A stretch of 43,058 bases of DNA from Methanomicrobiales archaeon (GTDB taxonomy: Archaea > Halobacteriota > Methanomicrobia > Methanomicrobiales > Methanospirillaceae). The DNA lies in contig JANYBK010000130.1 in NCBI GenBank assembly GCA_025360805.1, positions 1 to 43,058 of the forward strand. The letters are read 5' to 3'. Below, piece by piece: positions 36,941 to 43,058 of this stretch. The stretch's first letter is position 1; each line of letters begins with the position of its first letter. Both the position numbers and the translations under genes were made by a program. The notes below the pieces were generated by a model. The model had not been told where the DNA came from, did not search any database, and was given only the letters and a program-made list of their open reading frames with translations.

Positions 36941-37602
36941 TATATCCCGGTTCCCTGTTTCTTTGCAAGCTGGGCCCAGTCATCAGAGAATTTCTTCAAG
37001 CCAACGTCAGTCAGGTTGTGTCTGAACATGAGGGAGATGACTTTGGGGGGAATCGTGATGACGTGTGATCCTGCTTTAGCTGCATCGATAACATGGAGCG
37101 GGTGGCGTACACTCGCTGTTATCAGTTCCGTCTCAAGTTTATGTTGCCGGAATATCTCCATCGAATCGCTGACCACCTGCATTCCGTTATGACCAATATC
37201 GTCGAGCCGTCCAACAAAGATGCTGGCGTAGGTGGCCCCGGCTTTTGCAGCGAGGTAGGCCTGGTTTGCGGAGAAGATCAGGGTGATGTTTGTTTTTACT
37301 CCTCTATCGCTGAGTACCTTTGCTGCCTGGAGTCCGGCTTCATTCATGGGTATCTTGACGACAACATTTGGTGAGATAGCGGCAAGTTCCACCGCCTCAA
37401 TTACGATTTCCGGTGCAGTCTGGCTCATTGCTTCGACACTGATGGGGCCATGAATTATCTTTGCAATTTCCGTTATATGATCGCGTATCTGATAGCCGGT
37501 TTTTTCCTGTGCCATCAGGGTAGGATTTGTTGTAACTCCATCTATGATATAGGCATATTGTGAAATTTCCTTAATGTTTGCAGTATCAAGAAAGATCTTC
37601 AT
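36940..37602 (-). CDS. Transaldolase / fructose-6-phosphate aldolase-like (TalC/MipB)
   Basis: MKIFLDTANIKEISQYAYIIDGVTTNPTLMAQEK; VVKIPMNEAGLQAAKVLSDRGVKTNITLIFSANQAYLAAKAGATYASIFVGRLDDIG. Confidence 0.95.
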   Translation of the reverse strand: MKIFLDTANIKEISQYAYIIDGVTTNPTLMAQEKTGYQIRDHITEIAKIIHGPISVEAMSQTAPEIVIEAVELAAISPNVVVKIPMNEAGLQAAKVLSDRGVKTNITLIFSANQAYLAAKAGATYASIFVGRLDDIGHNGMQVVSDSMEIFRQHKLETELITASVRHPLHVIDAAKAGSHVITIPPKVISLMFRHNLTDVGLKKFSDDWAQLAKKQGTGI

Positions 37603-37605
37603 TGT

Positions 37606-38556
37606 TCACCTCATTTTCATAACTTCGTGGACTGCACGGCATATATGTTCCGGTGTCAGATCCAGTTCCCTGTACAGCTCCTCGACATGACCGGACCCGC
37701 CGAACCGGTCATTGACACCAATTATCTTCATGGGCACCGGATTGTTCTGGGAGAGCACTTCGGCAACGGCGCTGCCGATACCCCCGATGACATTGTGTTC
37801 CTCTACCGTAACGATGGCACCGGCCTTCTTTGCCTCAGAAATTATTATTTCTTTTGCCAGCGGTTTTATCGAGTGAAGGTTAATTACTTTAGCAGAGATT
37901 CCCTGTTTTTTCAATTCCTGGGTTGCCTTGAGCGATTCACGTAACATACATCCATTGGAAAAGATCGTTACATCGGATCCATCTTCAATGACCGGGTACT
38001 GAGCTGGATTGAAATGGTACTCCCCTTTCTGGAAAATATCCATAGTCCGGCGTCGGGAGATACGGATATACTTTGGACCTTTGGTCTTAGCGGCATACCG
38101 TATCACTTCCCGCGTCTCAACAGAATCTGCAGGGACAATAACCTGCATATTAGGGATGACCCGCATGATTGCTATATCTTCCAGACTCTGATGGGTTGCC
38201 CCATCCCCCCCAAGACTTAACCCCGCATGGGTCATGACAAGATTGACAGTGAGATTGTCAAGGGCGAGCGTATTGCGTATCTGCTCCCAAGCCCTGCCGC
38301 AGCCAAATATGGCAAAAGTGCTCACAAATGGTATCTTACCCGAGAGTGAAAGCCCGGCCGCGATATCGATGAGATTCTGCTCGGCGATGCCGATGTCAAG
38401 GAATCGGTCGGGAAATTTTTTTGCGAATTTTGCAGTCTTAGTTGATCCGGAAAGATCAGAATCAAGCACAACCAGGTTTGGCATTTCCTCTCCCAGTTCT
38501 ACAAGTGCATGACCGTATGCATCCCGGGTGTGGCTGCAATGTGAAAAGTTGTACAT
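37606..38556 (-). CDS. Transketolase, C-terminal subunit
   Basis: LVVLDSDLSGSTKTAKFAKKFPDRFLDIGIAEQNLIDIAAGLSLSGKIPFVSTFAIF; MTHAGLSLGGDGATHQSLEDIAIMRVIPNMQVIVPAD. Confidence 0.95.
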   Translation of the reverse strand: MYNFSHCSHTRDAYGHALVELGEEMPNLVVLDSDLSGSTKTAKFAKKFPDRFLDIGIAEQNLIDIAAGLSLSGKIPFVSTFAIFGCGRAWEQIRNTLALDNLTVNLVMTHAGLSLGGDGATHQSLEDIAIMRVIPNMQVIVPADSVETREVIRYAAKTKGPKYIRISRRRTMDIFQKGEYHFNPAQYPVIEDGSDVTIFSNGCMLRESLKATQELKKQGISAKVINLHSIKPLAKEIIISEAKKAGAIVTVEEHNVIGGIGSAVAEVLSQNNPVPMKIIGVNDRFGGSGHVEELYRELDLTPEHICRAVHEVMKMR

Positions 38557-38568
38557 ATTTATTTGTCC

Positions 38569-39399
38569 TCAGGTCAGGTATTCAAGTGCTGTTTTCAGTT
38601 CTTCCTCGTTCAGTGGTGCGGTATGGTAGTGCAGGTTGTTCTCAATGAAAGGGACGCCGCATCCTTTGATTGTATCAGCAATCAGGGCGATGGGTTTATT
38701 TTTCACCGATTTGATCTTTTCAAAGGTTGCCTGCAGGTTTGCCATATCATGACCATTCACGTCAAATACAGCCCAACCGAATGCTTCCCATTTGGCCTTC
38801 AGATCGCCAAGACTCATCACTTTGTCTGTAGGCCCGCTGATCTGGAGATTGTTCTTGTCGATGATCGCGATAAGGTTATCGAGTTTGAAATGGGCAGCTG
38901 ACATTGCGGCTTCCCAGACGATCCCCTCCTGGCATTCCCCATCGCCGAGCACGACAAAAACCCGGAATTTCCGCTTGTCCATCTTTGCCGAAAGAGCGAT
39001 ACCGACTGCAGTTGAGATTCCTTGCCCGAGTGAACCAGAAGAAGTGTCGAGACCCGGTAGACGGTGCTTGACCGGGTGACCCTGGAGCCGAGATCCACAT
39101 TGCCTCAGGGTTTTGAGTTCTTCAACCGGAAAATATCCACATTCTGCCATAATTGCATACAGGGCTGGTGCAGCATGGCCTTTTGATATGACAAACCGAT
39201 CCCGGTCAGGATTTTCCGGATTATTTACATCTCCGTGAAACTCGCCAAAAAATAGGGAAACAAGGATCTCTACACAAGAAAACGAGCTCATGTAATGCCC
39301 GCCACCGGCTTCAGCGGTCATCAGGATGATATCCCTGCGCACTTTTCGGGCGATGTCTTTCAGTTTATCTTGGTCTTTCTGGGGGTTTTTGGATCTCAC
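38569..39399 (-). CDS. Transketolase, N-terminal subunit
   Basis: DRFVISKGHAAPALYAIMAECGYF; QGHPVKHRLPGLDTSSGSLGQGISTAVGIALSAK; VVLGDGECQEGIVWEAAMSAAHFKLDNLIAIIDKNNLQISG (ThDP motif GDG...NN). Confidence 0.95.
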   Translation of the reverse strand: MRSKNPQKDQDKLKDIARKVRRDIILMTAEAGGGHYMSSFSCVEILVSLFFGEFHGDVNNPENPDRDRFVISKGHAAPALYAIMAECGYFPVEELKTLRQCGSRLQGHPVKHRLPGLDTSSGSLGQGISTAVGIALSAKMDKRKFRVFVVLGDGECQEGIVWEAAMSAAHFKLDNLIAIIDKNNLQISGPTDKVMSLGDLKAKWEAFGWAVFDVNGHDMANLQATFEKIKSVKNKPIALIADTIKGCGVPFIENNLHYHTAPLNEEELKTALEYLT

Positions 39400-39410
39400 T
39401 GGGAAACTCC

Positions 39411-40286
39411 TTATTTTGTAGCTATTGCGTAGACCGTATCACAGAGGAATTTTTCTTTGAGGGTTTTTTCGTATTCATCCAGCAGGGATTGGGGAAATAT
39501 GGTGTTAAAAAAACCCTGGCCTCCGGGTTTTCCAGTTAACATCCAGTACATATGATTTGACAAATCATATCTTTGTAATGGATACATTTCATATCGGTAC
39601 CCCGCCTTTTCCAGTATTTTTCCCAGCGTCTCTTTGGAAAAATAATAGTTGTGTGCAATCTCCCAGTAAAAATCGAGATGCTTGTTGATTTTGTAGGTCG
39701 AGACGAGAATATCATCGACGTTGGGGACTTCAATTATAACTTTTCCTCCGGGCAATAACTTCTCCTTCACTTCTTTGAGGAACTCTATTGGATCCAGAAT
39801 ATGCTCAAGGACATGGAACATGAAGATCAGGTCACAGGATTCAGCGGGAATCTCTTTGAGCGATTCACGGATATCCAGTCCTTTGCTGGTGGCATATTGT
39901 ACGTATTCTTTCGTTAGTTCAACACCAGTAACTGTTTTGACATGAGGTCTGACTTCATAGAGGAAAAAACCGGATGCACAGCCGATCTCCAGGATGTGAG
40001 TATCTTTAGTAAAGAGATTCTGGAACCGGGCCACTCGTTTCCTGGCTTCCGGTAGACTTTCCTTCCAGAGATCTTCTGGTTTCTGATCCTCGTAATTTGA
40101 CCGGTATTTATTATCGTAAAACTCCCGTTCTTCCTCTGGTGACATTCTTGGATGAATAAAGACAAAACCGCATTTATCACAACGGAATGGCCGGGGCGAG
40201 AGTCCGTACCGGATCGCATCGTGGATCCTGCTGCAGGAAGTACTCCCACATACGTAGCATGACGGAGGGTCATTATGAAAAGCCAT
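39411..40286 (-). CDS. SAM-dependent methyltransferase with N-terminal zinc ribbon
   Basis: CYVCGSTSC...FRCDKCGFVFIHPRMSPEE; HILEIGCASGFFLYEVRPHVKTVTGVEL; DLIFMFHVLEHILDPIEFLKEVKEKLLPGGKVIIEVPN. Confidence 0.88.
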   Translation of the reverse strand: MAFHNDPPSCYVCGSTSCSRIHDAIRYGLSPRPFRCDKCGFVFIHPRMSPEEEREFYDNKYRSNYEDQKPEDLWKESLPEARKRVARFQNLFTKDTHILEIGCASGFFLYEVRPHVKTVTGVELTKEYVQYATSKGLDIRESLKEIPAESCDLIFMFHVLEHILDPIEFLKEVKEKLLPGGKVIIEVPNVDDILVSTYKINKHLDFYWEIAHNYYFSKETLGKILEKAGYRYEMYPLQRYDLSNHMYWMLTGKPGGQGFFNTIFPQSLLDEYEKTLKEKFLCDTVYAIATK

Positions 40287-40410
40287 TAAAACTCCATAAA
40301 GATATTTTTTTTAAGCACTAATATGTTATACTATCTTTACATATTTTCTGCGGGCTGTTTGGGCAAATGAAGCCGATAATGCATATATTATCTGAAAGAG
40401 AAGGTATATC

Positions 40411-41913
40411 ATGCATGTTCTGCTTATTAACGTTCCCTCCCGGAGGGGAAAGGGTGGTATGTGTCTGCCTCTTGGGTTGTTGTACGTTGGCGGAATCCTT
40501 GAGCGCGCCGGCCATGGAGTTGAGGTATTTGATCCATACTGTAATGATCTGGAATTAGTCCGGTTTGACTCGGGAGATTACGCAGAACTGGATGCGAAAA
40601 TTGAGAATTTCCACCCTGATATTATCGGATTTGGCGGTATCGCCTCTTCGTACGGGCGGACGAAAAAATTATCCGGATATTTTCATGAAAATTACCCGGA
40701 AATTTTCCAGATCGCCGGAGGTCCGCTCTCTTCGCTATATCAGCTGATGCTCGAAAAGACACACGTTAACCTGGTGTTTCATGGTGAGACTGAACTGACA
40801 CTCCCCTTATTCCTGGAAAAATATGGGCGGGGGGAGAGCTGGAAGGACATTGAAGGGATATCCTATATGTCTGATGGGATAATCAAGAGGAATAATCTTG
40901 CGCCCCAGATTGAAGATATTGATGAAGTACCGCTCCCCTCCTATCACCTCGTTGACCTGAAACAATACTATAAATCCATATTTGATGTAATCGAGGGGTT
41001 TGCAGCAGACAATACCGGGAAGTTCGACCAGGTGCGTGTCCTTAAAAAAATTGGATCGGACGGCTCGATTGTCCCCCTTATAACTTCAAGAGGCTGTACC
41101 AACAAATGCAGTTTTTGTTATCGTCACATGAAAGGATACCGGCAACACAGTGTCGCATATGTAATCAATCATATGAAATTTTTACAGTCCCGGTATGGGA
41201 TCCGTGGTTTTGAGTTCGCAGATGAACTTTTCAACTTCAACGAGGCATGGGTGCTGGAATTTTGTGACGCAATTGACCGGGAAAGGTTGGATATTTATTA
41301 CCGTGTTCTGGGTGCCCGAGTTGATCGGATCACGCGAAAGATGCTTGAGCGACTAAAGGAGACCGGCTGTGTCGATATCAACTATGGACAGGAGTCGGGC
41401 TCTGAAAATATCTTAAAAGAGTACCGGAAAGGCGTAGATCTCCAGAAAAATACGGAAATCACCCTCATGACGAAAGATATTGGACTTCTCTGTCCAGTAC
41501 AAATTGTTATCGGGTCCCCCGGAGAGACCACAAAGACCGTTAATGAAACGATCCAGTTCCTTAAAGATGTTAATGTGGGAACACCTTCGGTGAATTATCT
41601 CCTTCCTTTTCCTGAGACCCCTATCTGGCAGTATGTGAAAGATAACGGGCTGATTCCGGATATAGAAAAATATCTTGATATTGTTGCGGATGAAGGTGGT
41701 TCACCTATCGTCAACCTTACCCATGTTCCTGACCGGATCTGGCGGAGCTGGAATTTCCGGATAAAAAATGAGATCAAATTACTCAATTACCGCACTCATG
41801 GAAAAATATTGCAGTATATCCTGTTCTATCCTGCGATCAAGGTTCTTATTATTCTTTATCCTTACTTTCCCAAAAAATTGATCGGAACTGTGAAAAAAAT
41901 TCTCTATGGTTGA
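40411..41913 (+). CDS. B12-binding-domain radical SAM protein (BchE-like)
   Basis: MHVLLINVPSRRGKGGMCLPLGLLYVGGILERAGHGVEVFDPY; ITSRGCTNKCSFCYRHMKGYR CxxxCxxC; DINYGQESGSENILKEYRKG. Confidence 0.9.
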   Translation: MHVLLINVPSRRGKGGMCLPLGLLYVGGILERAGHGVEVFDPYCNDLELVRFDSGDYAELDAKIENFHPDIIGFGGIASSYGRTKKLSGYFHENYPEIFQIAGGPLSSLYQLMLEKTHVNLVFHGETELTLPLFLEKYGRGESWKDIEGISYMSDGIIKRNNLAPQIEDIDEVPLPSYHLVDLKQYYKSIFDVIEGFAADNTGKFDQVRVLKKIGSDGSIVPLITSRGCTNKCSFCYRHMKGYRQHSVAYVINHMKFLQSRYGIRGFEFADELFNFNEAWVLEFCDAIDRERLDIYYRVLGARVDRITRKMLERLKETGCVDINYGQESGSENILKEYRKGVDLQKNTEITLMTKDIGLLCPVQIVIGSPGETTKTVNETIQFLKDVNVGTPSVNYLLPFPETPIWQYVKDNGLIPDIEKYLDIVADEGGSPIVNLTHVPDRIWRSWNFRIKNEIKLLNYRTHGKILQYILFYPAIKVLIILYPYFPKKLIGTVKKILYG

Positions 41914-41952
41914 GTCTCAATCAGCAAATGCCCAATTCAAAAAATATAATCA

Positions 41953-42025
41953 AGCCTCAGCCGTGATTTGAACACGGGACCTGCTGATTACAAGTCAGCC
42001 GCTCTGCCAACTAAGCCACTGAGGC
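41953..42025 (-). tRNA. tRNA-Thr(TGT)
   Basis: Reverse complement GCCTCAG TG GCTTAGTTGGCAGAGC G GCTGA CTTGTAA TCAGC AGGTC CCGTG TTCAAAT CACGG CTGAGGC T: full cloverleaf, anticodon TGT. Confidence 0.95.
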
Positions 42026-42218
42026 GCCATATACTATAGGAATTAACTGGTAAAAAAGATGGTGCTCAACCACCGTTGTGCAAGAGACCTTGAAAATTCC
42101 CCTCCAAAGAAATATCCACAGGGATTGGCCATCATATGCCATAAAAGTAAAGTCACCCTCTCGGCAAGCTCACGTGCAAATACATTATACAAAAGAACGG
42201 AGATAACTGTACTAGAAA

Positions 42219-43058
42219 ATGGCTTACCTGACCGTTGACATCGGAGGAAGCCCCGGTATAAACTGCCGCGGATTCTGCGAATATTGTTATTTCAAACACG
42301 TCAAGGGTGTCCAGCCTCTGGGATGCCGGTATTGTCTGCCGTTCAAGAAAGGATGCGACTACTGCACACGCGGGGTCAAGGAAGAGTACAGCGGATTTAA
42401 GGATCTTAAAACCATTGCAGATCAAGTTCTTGCAAACCTCCAGACAAAACGTGGAGATATCGAACGGATTACAATAAGTGGAGGCGGGGATCCAAGCTGC
42501 TATCCCCGGTTCACGGAACTTATTGAATTGCTTGGCAGTATGGAGGCACCGCTCCATATTGGATATACGAGTGGGAAAGGTTGGGACGATCCTGCAGTTG
42601 CCGATCTCCTGATTGACAATGGCCTTTCAGAAATATCGTTTACGGTCTTTGCATCGGACCCGGCTCTTCGTAAGCGTTACATGCATGATCCGACTCCTGA
42701 AGCCTCGTTAAGAATAGTAGAACGATTGTGTGAGTCTGCTGATGTATATGCAGCCGCAGTTATCCTTCCGGGGATCAATGATGGAGACGTACTCGAACAC
42801 ACGTGCGAATGGCTGGATGCAAATGGAGCAAAAGGATTAATCCTGATGCGGTTTGCAAATGCAACTGAACAGGGTTTGATTCTGGGAAATGGTCCGATTA
42901 TCAAAAACCAGCAGATTCAGACCGTGGAATCATTCCGGGATCTTATCGCGGATTTGAGTGGGAAGTTCGATATGAAAATCTCCGGAACACCCCTCTGGGA
43001 TCCGGATATTGGATCGCCATTTGCAATTATCAGCGAACCTGAACTGATCCAAAAACTC
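42219..43058 (+). CDS. mmp10: Methanogenesis marker protein 10 (Mmp10), McrA arginine methylase-type radical SAM protein; 3' truncated by window
   Basis: Open frame of 280 codons from ATG at 42219: MAYLTVDIGGSPGINCRGFCEYCYFKHVKGVQPLGCRYCLPFKKGCDYCTRGVKEE...ISGGGDPSCYPRF...; absent from the ORF track because no stop is reached. Confidence 0.88.
   Translation, partial: MAYLTVDIGGSPGINCRGFCEYCYFKHVKGVQPLGCRYCLPFKKGCDYCTRGVKEEYSGFKDLKTIADQVLANLQTKRGDIERITISGGGDPSCYPRFTELIELLGSMEAPLHIGYTSGKGWDDPAVADLLIDNGLSEISFTVFASDPALRKRYMHDPTPEASLRIVERLCESADVYAAAVILPGINDGDVLEHTCEWLDANGAKGLILMRFANATEQGLILGNGPIIKNQQIQTVESFRDLIADLSGKFDMKISGTPLWDPDIGSPFAIISEPELIQKL

Noticed and set aside
36940-39399. Transketolase and transaldolase as purely housekeeping pentose-phosphate genes
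   Set aside because: Not excluded, but tight packing with SIS, KdsC-like, NeuB-like and cytidylyltransferase genes favours a dedicated role; checking for other copies in the genome would decide.
42153-42557. 134-aa minus-strand ORF
   Set aside because: Antisense to the truncated mmp10, whose translation is clearly a radical SAM protein.
1-43058. CRISPR array, insertion sequences, integrase or phage genes
   Set aside because: No regularly spaced repeats, transposase or integrase motifs seen in the ORF translations or by eye; transfer is suggested only by composition and gene content.

Overview
The window looks like euryarchaeal methanogen chromosome, probably Methanomicrobiales (lineage is inference). 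A surface-glycan biosynthesis island of about 39 kb lies between core genes. Left edge: the 3' end of topoisomerase VI subunit B, then complete subunit A. Right edge: a tRNA-Thr(TGT) and the 5' part of an Mmp10-type radical SAM protein (McrA arginine methylase family), truncated by the window end. The island reads as modules: (i) a PtmE-like nucleotidyltransferase, LegB-like dehydratase, SDR and glycosyltransferases; (ii) an RfbF/RfbG CDP-6-deoxyhexose module; (iii) an AT-rich block with a GT-B-like protein and two methyltransferases; (iv) a Campylobacter-like PtmF-PtmB-PtmA trio facing a LegI-LegG-LegH-LegC-dehydratase operon; (v) a HisF2-HisH2-WbpG/PseA-type amidotransferase operon, predicting an acetamidino-modified nonulosonic acid; (vi) a PglK/MsbA-like ABC exporter; (vii) a compact minus-strand operon with split transketolase, transaldolase, GmhA-like SIS isomerase, SAF-less NeuB-like synthase, KdsC-like phosphatase, class IV aminotransferase, TIM-barrel isomerase, two SDRs and an SpsF-like cytidylyltransferase. 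Module vii is the best candidate for an undescribed system. It has the same step logic as the Kdo pathway (isomerase, PEP condensation, phosphatase, CMP activation) but uses other protein families and sits beside pentose-phosphate-type C2/C3 transfer enzymes. All functional calls come from reading motifs and recalled family resemblance; no searches were run.
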